From contig JAGTTO010000001.1 of NCBI GenBank assembly GCA_018223435.1, positions 248,001 to 312,000 of the forward strand: a DNA stretch of 64,000 nt, read 5' to 3'. Positions 34,408 to 41,753 of this stretch are shown here, piece by piece. The stretch comes from Lachnospiraceae bacterium Marseille-Q4251. GTDB taxonomy: Bacteria; Bacillota; Clostridia; Lachnospirales; Lachnospiraceae. The notes beneath the pieces were generated by a model. That model did not search any database. It saw nothing but the letters and a program-made list of their open reading frames with translations, and was not told the DNA's origin. Position 1 is the first letter of the stretch. Each line of letters starts with the position of its first letter. A program made the translations under genes and the position numbers.

Positions 34408-34722
34408 CTATTTTTTTGTACTCCGAAACACCTTCCCGGGATACCGTCCTTCCCTCAACTTCCGGATGTGTTCCACCGTCACCGCCGCCTCATCCCGACT
34501 GATTCGCTTCTGTGCGTTCGCATATGCCTTTTTGCGGGCGTTTTCTGTCTGTGCAATTAGATACTCGCCACACGTCCCGTGACAACCTATATAGCGTTTC
34601 TTGCAGTTCTTGCAAGGGAAATCCTGCATTGAAGTCACCCCTTCCTTGGTTTGAAAAACCTCACTACACATCACCTTTTCTTCCTGATCATCCAGGGGCG
34701 TTGCGTTTGATGCTGTTCCCAT
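34408..34722 (-). CDS. Hypothetical phage protein with CxxC-type cluster
   Basis: A 104-residue protein. The middle reads FPCKNCKKRYIGCHGTCGEY, a Cys pattern common in small clostridial phage proteins of unknown function and probably zinc-binding. The rest is helical and basic. AAGGATGAGAA precedes the ATG at 34722. Confidence 0.65.
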   Translation of the reverse strand: MGTASNATPLDDQEEKVMCSEVFQTKEGVTSMQDFPCKNCKKRYIGCHGTCGEYLIAQTENARKKAYANAQKRISRDEAAVTVEHIRKLREGRYPGKVFRSTKK

Positions 34723-34725
34723 TTC

Positions 34726-35253
34726 TCATCCTTCCAGTCTTTTTACTGTCTCCGCAGTCAGCTGCTGCAGTTTTCTTTTCTGTTCCTGCAATGCCGGTGG
34801 TAACTGCCGGAATGTCATCTGTGAACGCTGCTCCTGTTCGTAGATCATCCGGAAGTTTGCACGGTCGGCAGTTTCGTTTTCAGATGTGCAAAGGCTCTGG
34901 AAACCGAGTCTCCTCACGCACTTCTGTGTGATTTCATCCAGCTGCTCCAGGGCTTCCTGTTCCCGATACATCCCTTTGAACCGGATTGCCATTTTCACAT
35001 CTTCCCAGGCTTCGCCCCAGTCTCGAACGGGCGCCTGTGTCATTCCTGCCGTTTTTTCTCTCAGCTCAGCGATTGACGGTGGGAACTTGCAGGTGCTCAT
35101 ATGCTCTTTTAATGCCATCAGGCAGGGCTTATAGTCCAGATCTGCCAGCATAGTCCACCAAACCTCTTTTGACTGCCGATCCGGCATAATATTCGCTGAC
35201 GGCCACGCTGCCCTAATCGCTGCCGAAATCGTTGCAAATTCCTGTGTTGTCAT
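34726..35253 (-). CDS. Replicative helicase loader/inhibitor (G39P-like)
   Basis: A 175-residue protein resembling G39P-type helicase loaders. The N-terminus MTTQEFATISAAIRAAWPSA and KFPPSIAELREK are typical, and the C-terminus is a charged coil. It overlaps the replisome organizer gene by 41 bases, matching the usual pair that brings the host DnaB/DnaC helicase to the phage origin. Confidence 0.8.
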   Translation of the reverse strand: MTTQEFATISAAIRAAWPSANIMPDRQSKEVWWTMLADLDYKPCLMALKEHMSTCKFPPSIAELREKTAGMTQAPVRDWGEAWEDVKMAIRFKGMYREQEALEQLDEITQKCVRRLGFQSLCTSENETADRANFRMIYEQEQRSQMTFRQLPPALQEQKRKLQQLTAETVKRLEG

Positions 35254-36001
35254 GTTCTTTTACCCACTCCTTCAGGTCATCATATCTGTCTTCATTTTCC
35301 GTAGCCTGTTGCTCATTTTTGAGCGGAAACAGGCCAATCCATCCGTTTACGATTGATTGTTCAATGATTGCGATCTTCCTGTCCGGATCATCTGGAGCAA
35401 GGGCCTCAAGCTTTTTGACAGCAAGCTGCATAGCCCGATCCGTCAAAGGCCGCTTTATCTCCTTGCGAAATGATTTATACTCCTCCAGTGCCGCGTCTAC
35501 GCGCGCGTTTCCCGAATAGGATTCGGATTCCGAATTTTGATTCGGATTAGGATTAGGATTACGGGAACATTTGCAATCATCTGTATACATCTGCATACAT
35601 ATGTTTTCAGATGATTTCATGTTTCTATCAGATGCTTTTTCTTTTCCTGCATATGCTTCTTTTTCACTTTCCTCACTCGGTTCCGGATATCTGCTCTTTT
35701 TCGCTCTGACGTTCTGATGGACTTCCCAAGCCGGGAGATAGAGGAAAGGCTTACTGTCTACTCTGTACAGCTTCACGCATCCTACTTCCGCCAGCTTCAC
35801 AAGCGCATCTTCTACGTTTTTAAGAGTCACCCTGTCTTTAAGTGGGAACAGCCTTGCTTTTAAAATTGCAGGCCGTGCATCAAATCTTCCATAATCATCG
35901 CAATTTACAATCAATCGATAAAAAAATGTTTCTTCAAATGATGACAGTTCGTTGATACTGTCACTGGAGCAGATGCTTTCTTTTAAAATTCTGCTTGGCA
36001 T
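35213..36001 (-). CDS. Phage replisome organizer / replication initiator
   Basis: A roughly 262-residue protein. ATG at 35999-36001 (MPSRILKESICSSDSINEL) has AAGGAG 9 bases upstream. The N-terminal winged-helix region (FEETFFYRLIVNCDDYGRFD) is typical of replisome organizers of Firmicute phages. A linker of repeated Asn-Pro and Ser-Glu pairs precedes the C-terminal domain. The linker is encoded by iteron-like DNA (35515-35565). Confidence 0.85.
   Translation of the reverse strand: MPSRILKESICSSDSINELSSFEETFFYRLIVNCDDYGRFDARPAILKARLFPLKDRVTLKNVEDALVKLAEVGCVKLYRVDSKPFLYLPAWEVHQNVRAKKSRYPEPSEESEKEAYAGKEKASDRNMKSSENICMQMYTDDCKCSRNPNPNPNQNSESESYSGNARVDAALEEYKSFRKEIKRPLTDRAMQLAVKKLEALAPDDPDRKIAIIEQSIVNGWIGLFPLKNEQQATENEDRYDDLKEWVKEHDNTGICNDFGSD
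35515..35565. other. Candidate phage replication origin (iteron-like repeats)
   Basis: Inside the replisome organizer gene, repeats GGATTCGGATT, GATTCGGATTAGG and ATTAGGATTAGGATTA lie close together with an inverted GAATCCGAA copy. Firmicute siphoviruses often have their origin inside this gene. Confidence 0.45.
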
Positions 36002-36017
36002 CTGTCTTTTCTCCTTG

Positions 36018-36413
36018 TTATGTTTGTGCGTTCTCAATGCACTCTATCAAAATCTCAATTCTCGGTTCCTTCTTGTCCACCTGGAAGTTGTCCGAAAAAC
36101 CTCTGACATATTTCCACCCATCATCCGGAAGGACCCCAGACCTCACTAGCGCGTCTTGGACAAACTTGTGTGCCGTTGCCGCTATGTTATCCAGGTCTCT
36201 CCTTTTTGTCGGCTCGTAGAAGGTGTAATGAAGTCTCACAGGCTTTTCAATTCTCTTCCTTCCAAGGTCTTTCCGGATGAAAGCACCTATATATGCCTGC
36301 CAGTGCTGTTTCATTTCATTCCCGCAGTTGTAACGGCCACTTCTCCGGCGCTCCGCCTGGAGGTATTCATTCAGTCCCGGAAGCGTTCCTGGGATCACAA
36401 GCTTATAAATCAT
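36018..36413 (-). CDS. RusA-family Holliday junction resolvase
   Basis: A 131-residue endonuclease starting MIYKLVIPGTLPGLNEYL. RusA features are the basic TKRRDLDNIAATAHK with its conserved Asp residues and DALVRSGVLPDD. It resolves recombination intermediates during phage replication. It sits just upstream of the replisome organizer with a small gap. Confidence 0.9.
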   Translation of the reverse strand: MIYKLVIPGTLPGLNEYLQAERRRSGRYNCGNEMKQHWQAYIGAFIRKDLGRKRIEKPVRLHYTFYEPTKRRDLDNIAATAHKFVQDALVRSGVLPDDGWKYVRGFSDNFQVDKKEPRIEILIECIENAQT

Positions 36414-36735
36414 TCGCCGCTTCCTTCCTCCATGCCTCAAAAGTGTTCTCCATCGTGCTAATCTTCTTATCTAGCTCCTTCACCCGGGTTTTTTCTTTTA
36501 CTATGTATTCGTGAAAGTAATATTCATCCAGCGTGTTCCCTGGAATCGGCCGGAAATAGCCGTCACCGGCGTTGATGATGCAGTCCCCATTCCGGTTTGC
36601 TTTTTCAACCAGTTCCCGGAGAGTCCTGTCTATTGTTGAATTACTCTTGTCGATCACATCCGGCCGCCCTACTGCACTTCCGGCTCCGCTTGTGATCCTG
36701 TCAAAAATGGCCTGTGCCATGTCTGCTGCTGTCAT
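36403..36735 (-). CDS. Hypothetical phage protein with helical C-terminus
   Basis: A 110-residue protein (MTAADMAQAIFDRITSGAGS). The middle resembles a small winged helix (CIINAGDGYFRPIPGN), and the end is a coiled-coil. It overlaps the rusA frame. Possibly DNA-binding; no family recognised. Confidence 0.6.
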   Translation of the reverse strand: MTAADMAQAIFDRITSGAGSAVGRPDVIDKSNSTIDRTLRELVEKANRNGDCIINAGDGYFRPIPGNTLDEYYFHEYIVKEKTRVKELDKKISTMENTFEAWRKEAANDL

Positions 36736-36790
36736 GCTGTCACTCCTTCCCGCCCCCCGGCCAGTTTGAGGGGCTTTGGTGTGTGATATA

Positions 36791-37459
36791 TCATTCAGAT
36801 GCTCTGTTGGTCTGCTGGCTCACCTGCAGGTCTTCATCCGGCACTTTGATGCCGTAGACCTTGTACATTTCCTCAAATTCCTTCATGCCCCGCTGATGGG
36901 CTATCGTGTGATGGTACCGGCACAGGCACATCTTTCTCAGATCACTATCGTCAACCGTCCGCCGGTCCCTTCCCATCCCGATCGCGTCAACATGGTGGAT
37001 CTCCCCGGGCTTCCCACATACACAGCACTTCCTTTTCATCAGGCAGAAATACAGGTACTTCCCGATATCGTCCGTCCGGTTTACTGCATAATCAGAAAGG
37101 GGAACGCCATTTTCCAGGGCATATTCCAGAATGGTATTGATGAACTCCCTAGCTGTATCCATGGAACAGTCAGAAAGTGAAAAATACTCACAGCCTGTTT
37201 TTGCGATATGCAGATATTTCAGCCATTCTTTCTGAACCTCCGGGAGATAGCCGGTATAGTCGGAAATGTCCCGGATTGTCGCATAGGCTTTCTTCCTCTG
37301 CTCAATTGATATGTACCGGCCATCATCTATCCGGAGTTCCCCGCTTCTGATCTTTTTTCTGAGCAGAAGCTCCCCGATCTGGAGCTTTGGAAGGTCAATC
37401 ACCAGTGTGGTTCCCTCCGGGCCCTCTTTATACTTTTGGATATTCACCAACGCATGCAT
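36791..37459 (-). CDS. HNHc-type nuclease (HNHc_6-like)
   Basis: A roughly 222-residue early protein with a C-terminal HNH site: CCVCGKPGEIHHVDAIGMG, then RKMCLCRYHHTIAHQRG. It resembles the putative HNHc nucleases found next to recombination genes in Firmicute phages. The second ATG at 37459 has the better ribosome spacing. It is probably a recombination nuclease paired with the annealing protein upstream. Confidence 0.82.
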   Translation of the reverse strand: MHALVNIQKYKEGPEGTTLVIDLPKLQIGELLLRKKIRSGELRIDDGRYISIEQRKKAYATIRDISDYTGYLPEVQKEWLKYLHIAKTGCEYFSLSDCSMDTAREFINTILEYALENGVPLSDYAVNRTDDIGKYLYFCLMKRKCCVCGKPGEIHHVDAIGMGRDRRTVDDSDLRKMCLCRYHHTIAHQRGMKEFEEMYKVYGIKVPDEDLQVSQQTNRASE

Positions 37460-37473
37460 GTCCATCCGCCTCC

Positions 37474-38265
37474 TTAATTCCAGGGAAGCTCGCTGTCAAC
37501 ACTTTCTGGAATGTCCTGCTCCATATCTTCTGGTGCTGGTTCTGGAAGGCTCTGCCGCTGTTTCAACTGGTCTATCCACTTCTCATACACGCTCAACTGT
37601 ATGGATTCAATATTGCTGATATTCTTCTGCCTTAACGCTTTCTCCAGATTCATTCCGGTTCTTTTCGCTTCTGCCAAAAGGCGCTGCTGTTCTTTCTTAT
37701 TGATCAACCGGTCTGAGGGCTGTTCCGTTTGCTCTTCCATTTTTTCCTTCCCTTTTTTAGGAAATTGATATACAACCATGCCTGAATCTGCATTTTTAAT
37801 GACCAACTGATTGATCCGGCCTTTTTCATCATAATCAAGTTTTGAGACCTCAAATCGGTCAAAACAGGTATACTTTCCATTGCTCTGTGCTTTGATCGTA
37901 CAGTTATTCGAACTGATCCAGATAAATGGTGCTGTATACAGTTCTCTGCCGATTCCCCAGTTAAAGCAGGCTCGTTTAAAGGAATCAGAAGCCAGTCCCT
38001 TTTCCTTCTCCGTATAGCTTTCTTTTCCGGTATCTTCCTTTGATACCCAGATCTTCCGGTCATCATCCCATATAGAAACGGTACAGTTCGCATTATCCCG
38101 GCTGTGGAACCTCTGCCAGTTCATCGGCCCCGCAACCTCGTCAAGTATGTTCATATCGCACCGGGCATCCTTATAAAGCAGAAGTGACACTCCATTGCCT
38201 TTTACTACGGAAATCCTGCACTCTACTTCGTCTGCCCGGAGTTTCCGGAACTTCAAAGGTTTCAT
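37474..38265 (-). CDS. Rad52/Sak-like single-strand annealing protein
   Basis: A 263-residue protein. The region KESYTEKEKGLASDSFKRAC followed by WGIGRELY matches the signature of Sak/Rad52-type phage annealases. The C-terminal 60 residues are disordered and end in the acidic SVDSELPWN, reminiscent of SSB C-terminal tips. It lies next to Gp157 and an HNHc nuclease, the typical recombination cluster. It overlaps the Gp157 gene by 4 bases. Confidence 0.75.
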   Translation of the reverse strand: MKPLKFRKLRADEVECRISVVKGNGVSLLLYKDARCDMNILDEVAGPMNWQRFHSRDNANCTVSIWDDDRKIWVSKEDTGKESYTEKEKGLASDSFKRACFNWGIGRELYTAPFIWISSNNCTIKAQSNGKYTCFDRFEVSKLDYDEKGRINQLVIKNADSGMVVYQFPKKGKEKMEEQTEQPSDRLINKKEQQRLLAEAKRTGMNLEKALRQKNISNIESIQLSVYEKWIDQLKQRQSLPEPAPEDMEQDIPESVDSELPWN

Positions 38266-38750
38266 TTAATCACCAGGCTTTCCGTCTGCTTGAGGGAAGC
38301 AATCCCCTCGAATTTCTCTGGATCTTCTTTTACCGCTTTCAGCAGAGCAACACGGTCTACTGTTTTTGAAATGACCAGAAACTCTTCCGGAACTGCAAGG
38401 GAGTCCACGTTGTCCAGGGACGGTGCATTCTTTCTGATAGAGAAACTGTGGAAGTCTGTCTTAAACTTCTTTTTGTCTGCCGTTATCATCGCACGCTTCA
38501 GGGCTTTCTTCATGTATTCAATGTTGTTCTTTCTCGTCCTTTTCATATCAGTCAGACGTGCAATTTCTTTATCGATCGTATCAACCTCTCCTGCCAGCGT
38601 GTCCATGATTGCCGCATAAGCCTCCGCCTTCTGCTCAAACTCATAATCCACACACTCCAGTGTGTCTTTCATGATCTGCGGATCAATGTTCCCTTCCTCT
38701 GCCATCTCAAATAAAACGCTATACTGTCCTGTTAATTCTCTTAATGTCAT
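38262..38750 (-). CDS. Siphovirus Gp157-family protein
   Basis: A 162-residue helical protein starting MTLRELTGQYSVLFEMAEEG. The coiled central part and the C-terminal region with RKNAPSLDNVDSLAVPEEF, then KTVDRVALLKAVKED fit Gp157, a family linked to phage resistance and found beside annealing proteins. Confidence 0.85.
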   Translation of the reverse strand: MTLRELTGQYSVLFEMAEEGNIDPQIMKDTLECVDYEFEQKAEAYAAIMDTLAGEVDTIDKEIARLTDMKRTRKNNIEYMKKALKRAMITADKKKFKTDFHSFSIRKNAPSLDNVDSLAVPEEFLVISKTVDRVALLKAVKEDPEKFEGIASLKQTESLVIK

Positions 38751-38883
38751 CTTGACTTTCCTCCTTGTTTGTCTCATAATGTAATTGATTTTTTATTGCT
38801 ATGTGCCCCGCCGGAGTTGCCGCTCCAGGGGCATTTTTCATTTCTTCCGGTGTTGCATCCCGGACAAATTCAGCCCAGATCAT
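38719..38883 (-). CDS. Possible small phage protein (54 residues)
   Basis: The frame starts MIWAEFVRDATPEEMKNAPG inside the end of the upstream gene and overlaps the Gp157 start. Its position in a tight series and overlaps make it plausible, but the overlap with Gp157 is long. Confidence 0.4.
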   Translation of the reverse strand: MIWAEFVRDATPEEMKNAPGAATPAGHIAIKNQLHYETNKEESQDDIKRINRTV

Positions 38884-39031
38884 CCAGCCACCTCCCGACA
38901 GATTCTTGCACTCGCGGGATGAGAGTTATTATTTCCTCGTACAATCTCTTGCACTCCGGATCCAGTGCATCCAGGGCTCTTGATCTCTCGCCCAGCTTAT
39001 GAAGCCTGGATTCTACTTCTTTATCTGTCAT
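38870..39031 (-). CDS. Small helical phage protein (53 residues)
   Basis: ATG at 39029-39031 (MTDKEVESRLHKLGERSRAL) has GGAGGCGGG in front. The protein is charged and helical. Function unknown. It overlaps both neighbours by a few bases in the early operon. Confidence 0.6.
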   Translation of the reverse strand: MTDKEVESRLHKLGERSRALDALDPECKRLYEEIITLIPRVQESVGRWLDDLG

Positions 39032-39203
39032 GTTCCCGCCTCCGAAGCTCTTCATCCACCAAACGTCTCAACTCTGCCAGTTCCTTATTGACTGCTTCCA
39101 GCACCTGGTCATACTCCGGTTTCCAGTCAATGCCGGAGTGTCGTAAGACCCACATTTTTGTATGTACAGCATTGATATAGCGGCTTACTTCTGCATCTGT
39201 CAT
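39021..39203 (-). CDS. Small helical phage protein (60 residues)
   Basis: ATG at 39203 (MTDAEVSRYINAVHTKMWVL) is preceded by GGAAGGAGGCAAC. The start MTDAEV parallels MTDKEV in the next gene, so the two may be diverged duplicates. Helical with an Arg-rich end. Function unknown. Confidence 0.6.
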   Translation of the reverse strand: MTDAEVSRYINAVHTKMWVLRHSGIDWKPEYDQVLEAVNKELAELRRLVDEELRRREHDR

Positions 39204-39397
39204 TCTCGTTGCCTCCTTCCTCTGAGCAGTTCCCGAATACCATCCCAAGCATCCAGCATCAGCCATTTGAGGAAAATGAACATTCCAACTGTCCCGACTA
39301 CCCGGCATCCCGCGCTGACATCTCCCTGCGTCGCCACCCAGGCGGCCGCCGTGATCGATGTAAGGGTTGTCACGGTGTTTCTCAGCATATTTTCCAC
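39200..39397 (-). CDS. Small membrane protein of the early region
   Basis: A 65-residue protein with one or two hydrophobic segments (TTLTSITAAAWVATQ and VVGTVGMFIFLKWLML) and a basic end RGRRQRE. It overlaps the next gene by 4 bases. Function unknown; possibly a membrane-acting host-takeover peptide. Confidence 0.55.
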   Translation of the reverse strand: MENMLRNTVTTLTSITAAAWVATQGDVSAGCRVVGTVGMFIFLKWLMLDAWDGIRELLRGRRQRE

Positions 39398-39418
39398 GCT
39401 CGTCCTCCTTTCCCGCCC

Positions 39419-39580
39419 TCAGGCGGTTTTTGCTTTTGGTGTTACGTCAAAGCCAATGTTTCCTCCGGCCCGGATCATAACTTCCTCTACCATTTTGCGT
39501 ACTACTTCCGGTGGAACATCTTCCTGCCGGACCCATTCACCATTGATTTTCAGATTGCTTATAATCGTGGGCTTTCTCAT
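39419..39580 (-). CDS. Small conserved phage protein (53 residues)
   Basis: ATG at 39578-39580 follows a perfect GGAGGTGAG. The protein begins MRKPTIISNLKINGEWVRQE and continues through VPPEVVRKMVEEVM, a pattern repeatedly found in clostridial phages. Function unknown. Confidence 0.7.
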   Translation of the reverse strand: MRKPTIISNLKINGEWVRQEDVPPEVVRKMVEEVMIRAGGNIGFDVTPKAKTA

Positions 39581-39599
39581 GATTCTCACCTCCTGGTTT

Positions 39600-39912
39600 A
39601 GAGTATGTAGTCTATGGATTACCGGTTACTGGATCACCCCAGTCTCACTGCAAGAACGTCACCAGCGGTACCTATTTTCAATATGTGCAGCTCTCTCAAG
39701 CTGAAAAGGCCAAGCTTATCGAAGACGTCCGTTATTACAACGGTGGCTCTCATGTTACCATTCGTGATTTAACCCCAGCGGGTCATGAATTTTTGGCCAA
39801 TATTCGAAATGATTCCATATGGAAGAAAGTTATTTCGAAGGCTCCTGATGCTTCTCTACCGGTTCTTTTTGAGCTGGCCAAGGACTTTGCGGTAAAGTAT
39901 TTTCTTGGGTAA
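39600..39912 (+). pseudogene. N-terminally truncated DUF2513-like gene
   Basis: On the plus strand the frame contains VTIRDLTPAGHEFLANIRND and a helical end, matching the C-terminal half of DUF2513 proteins. The N-terminal half is missing. The only in-frame start, GTG at 39685, has no ribosome site. It points opposite to the early operon in which it lies and is best read as a relic. Confidence 0.55.
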
Positions 39913-40078
39913 CCGGAAAACTTACCAGCATTTTCAGTGTGAGTTCCGCTTTGCACCCAAAAGTGGAACTCTTCACTTCATAATCTTCTACATGGTGGAT
40001 TCTTTTTCCATCCAGGTAGAGATTATATCCGCCGCCGGCATTGCTCTTAATCTCTAATCCCATCGGCTGTTCTACCAT
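39830..40078 (-). CDS. Small phage protein (82 residues), unknown function
   Basis: ATG at 40076-40078 (MVEQPMGLEIKSNAGGGYNL) follows AAGGAG. The LYLDGKRIHHVEDYEVK part resembles small beta-type phage proteins that recur in this position. It overlaps convergently with the DUF2513 relic. Confidence 0.65.
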   Translation of the reverse strand: MVEQPMGLEIKSNAGGGYNLYLDGKRIHHVEDYEVKSSTFGCKAELTLKMLVSFPVTQENTLPQSPWPAQKEPVEKHQEPSK

Positions 40079-40091
40079 TATTTGGCTCCTT

Positions 40092-40262
40092 TCATCCGGC
40101 TTTCTGCTGCTCCTGGCATCTTCGAGCCTTTTCAATCTCGCAACGCGCCCACAGGGCATCAAAGCCGGCTTTTGCAACAGCCAAGCTCTGTGGATCATGC
40201 TCCGCCATAATTTTCGCTGCCTCTACCATCTCAGTGATTTCAGCTTTTTCTTTCTCTGTCAT
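40092..40262 (-). CDS. Small helical phage protein (56 residues)
   Basis: The frame begins MTEKEKAEITEMVEAAKIMA and is wholly helical. An AAGGAGA ribosome site is present upstream. It ends 14 bases before the next gene. Function unknown. Confidence 0.6.
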   Translation of the reverse strand: MTEKEKAEITEMVEAAKIMAEHDPQSLAVAKAGFDALWARCEIEKARRCQEQQKAG

Positions 40263-40288
40263 ATGATTCTCCTTTCCTTTACATTGTC

Positions 40289-40317
40289 TTGCTTTTCTGT
40301 TGTGTTTCTCCTATACT
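40289..40317 (+). promoter_or_regulatory. Plus-strand promoter of the lysogenic membrane protein
   Basis: TTGCTT (40289-40294), 17 bases, TATACT (40312-40317). A GGCAC/GTGCC hairpin lies in the leader near 40326-40342. It opposes the early operon and so gives the 40377 gene independent expression in lysogens. Confidence 0.6.
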
Positions 40318-40376
40318 TTGCTCACAGGGCACTGGCATGTGCCTGAGTATGAAAGAAAGGAGAACTTTATAAAATA

Positions 40377-40934
40377 ATGTCTTTTAATGAATTTTTTGCC
40401 CAGCTTTCAGCGTCCGATATCATTCAGTTACTGGGAATGGCAGCTTCGTTTTTAACAGCCCTTATTGCTATCATTATTTCCCTGATATCCTTACGCCAAA
40501 ATTCTAAAATGATTGAAGAAAGCACTCGTGCGGTCATTTCTGTGTATTCTCAAAGTATAGATACCGGAACACCTAAGCTTTTTATTGTCATAAAAAACTT
40601 TGGCAATTCTGTAGCTATCATCCACAAATTCGACTATGACTTTGATTTATTGGGTTGCTATTACTTCAACAGTGACAAGGACTATCTGAAAGATCTTATC
40701 GGATCTACTTTGGCCCCAAATCAATCCCGCATATGTTGCTTTGACTATCAAAAATTGACACGTCCTATAACCTTTAAAATTGAATACCAATCCGGACGTA
40801 AAAAATATCGGGATTCGTTTACTGTAGATTTAAGAGCTGGTATTGATATGCCCGCTCCCAAAACAGCAACTAAAGAAGAAGAGCTAAAAGCAATTTCATA
40901 TTCCCTTCAGGAAATGCTCCAGAAAAGCCTTTAA
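40377..40934 (+). CDS. Membrane-anchored prophage protein, possible superinfection factor
   Basis: A 185-residue protein with one N-terminal membrane segment (FLTALIAIIISLISL, residues about 24-40) and a beta-rich domain outside the membrane plane. It is the only intact plus-strand gene inside the early minus-strand operon and has its own promoter, so it is probably expressed in the lysogen. Such isolated genes often alter host physiology or block other phages. No family recognised. Confidence 0.7.
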   Translation: MSFNEFFAQLSASDIIQLLGMAASFLTALIAIIISLISLRQNSKMIEESTRAVISVYSQSIDTGTPKLFIVIKNFGNSVAIIHKFDYDFDLLGCYYFNSDKDYLKDLIGSTLAPNQSRICCFDYQKLTRPITFKIEYQSGRKKYRDSFTVDLRAGIDMPAPKTATKEEELKAISYSLQEMLQKSL

Positions 40935-41116
40935 TTTATTTTTTGAACAAGGCTAAATTCTCCTAAAACACTTTTCAGCTCATCCAAAACTATTTTCGCT
41001 TCATCATATGACAATCCAGCTTCGGAGAATTTGTTTATGATACTTGCAACAAGTTCTCCGATTTTTTCACCTTCTAAAACTTTCCCATTATTCAGCTGTA
41101 TGCTCCGAAATGTCAT
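40931..41116 (-). CDS. Small phage protein, early operon
   Basis: A 61-residue protein (MTFRSIQLNNGKVLEGEKIG), helical and mildly acidic. It is the first sizeable gene downstream of the early promoter. Function unknown; the position is used for Cro-like or early regulators, but no helix-turn-helix is visible. Confidence 0.6.
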   Translation of the reverse strand: MTFRSIQLNNGKVLEGEKIGELVASIINKFSEAGLSYDEAKIVLDELKSVLGEFSLVQKIN

Positions 41117-41140
41117 TTTCTTGTCACCCCTTTCCTTATA

Positions 41141-41188
41141 TCAGGCTGTTTTCTCCAGATACGCCAGATCTTTCACCAGCTCGTTCAT
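41141..41188 (-). CDS. 15-residue leader peptide of the early operon
   Basis: ATG at 41186-41188 follows AGGAGGAAAAAGGAG. It encodes MNELVKDLAYLEKTA. A short upstream frame with so strong a ribosome site could be a leader peptide. Tentative. Confidence 0.35.
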   Translation of the reverse strand: MNELVKDLAYLEKTA

Positions 41189-41227
41189 CTCCTTTTTCCT
41201 CCTTTCTGTTTGTTGTTTTGTGATTTT

Positions 41228-41255
41228 ATTATATCACTAAGCGTAATTTTGTCAA
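41228..41255 (-). promoter_or_regulatory. Early lytic promoter (consensus)
   Basis: Minus-strand TTGACA (41250-41255), 16 bases, TATAAT (41228-41233): a perfect match in both boxes. The operator motif AGTGATAT overlaps the -10 box, so repressor binding would block it. Confidence 0.85.
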
Positions 41256-41290
41256 CCAATATTTTTCACTTTTTTGTTGCAAAGTGATAT
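41231..41290. promoter_or_regulatory. Repressor operators of the lysis-lysogeny switch
   Basis: AGTGATAT occurs at 41231-41238 on the minus strand, overlapping the early -10, and at 41283-41290 on the plus strand, in the spacer of the repressor promoter. The two copies face each other between the divergent promoters. They are the likely binding sites of the 41331 repressor. Confidence 0.55.
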
Positions 41291-41305
41291 TTTTTGTGCT
41301 ATCAT
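41277..41305 (+). promoter_or_regulatory. Repressor promoter
   Basis: TTGCAA (41277-41282), 17 bases, TATCAT (41300-41305) upstream of the repressor. It is weaker than the opposing early promoter and contains an AGTGATAT operator copy. Confidence 0.7.
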
Positions 41306-41330
41306 TGCTTTTGAAAGGAGGTAGCGAAAG

Positions 41331-41732
41331 TTGAACGCAGAAGGCGAACGTCTTAAACTTTTGAGACAAGCACTTGGAATACGGCAAGGAGATTTTGCAA
41401 GTAAAATATCTACTACGCAGGGTCATATTTCAGACATAGAAAACGGACGTAAAAATCTCAGCGAAAGAACTATAAAACTTATCAGCCTTGAAAACTGGGA
41501 TGGAAAATTTGTAAATGAGGAATGGCTCCGTGACGGAGTCGGAGAAATGTTCAAAGAAAGATTACCCCAGGATGAAGTTGCTTCCTATGTAGAAGATCTT
41601 CTTGAATCCGATGGGAATCCTTTCTACGAGGTCATCATTGGAATGATGAAAGCTTACCATGAAATGGATGAAACCTCTCGGCAGGCGGCTCTTGAGTTTT
41701 TCCGCCGGCTGAAGGAAAATCTGGAGAAATAA
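41331..41732 (+). CDS. Prophage repressor, XRE-type
   Basis: A 133-residue protein with an N-terminal helix-turn-helix of the XRE type (FASKISTTQGHISDIENGRK). The C-terminal helices (MDETSRQAALEFFRRLKENL) probably make the dimer. There is no peptidase domain, so it is not a self-cleaving CI and needs another route of induction. The start is TTG at 41331 behind GGAGG. It is divergent from the early operon and the likely lysogeny repressor. Confidence 0.88.
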   Translation: MNAEGERLKLLRQALGIRQGDFASKISTTQGHISDIENGRKNLSERTIKLISLENWDGKFVNEEWLRDGVGEMFKERLPQDEVASYVEDLLESDGNPFYEVIIGMMKAYHEMDETSRQAALEFFRRLKENLEK

Positions 41733-41753
41733 AAAAGGAGGCTCAACGCCTCC
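41731..41753 (-). terminator. Terminator of the SOS peptide gene (and repressor)
   Basis: GGAGGC-TCAAC-GCCTCC stem with six T on the minus-strand side. It lies at the stop codon of the 41743-41865 gene and directly after the repressor stop, so it may act in both directions. Confidence 0.65.
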
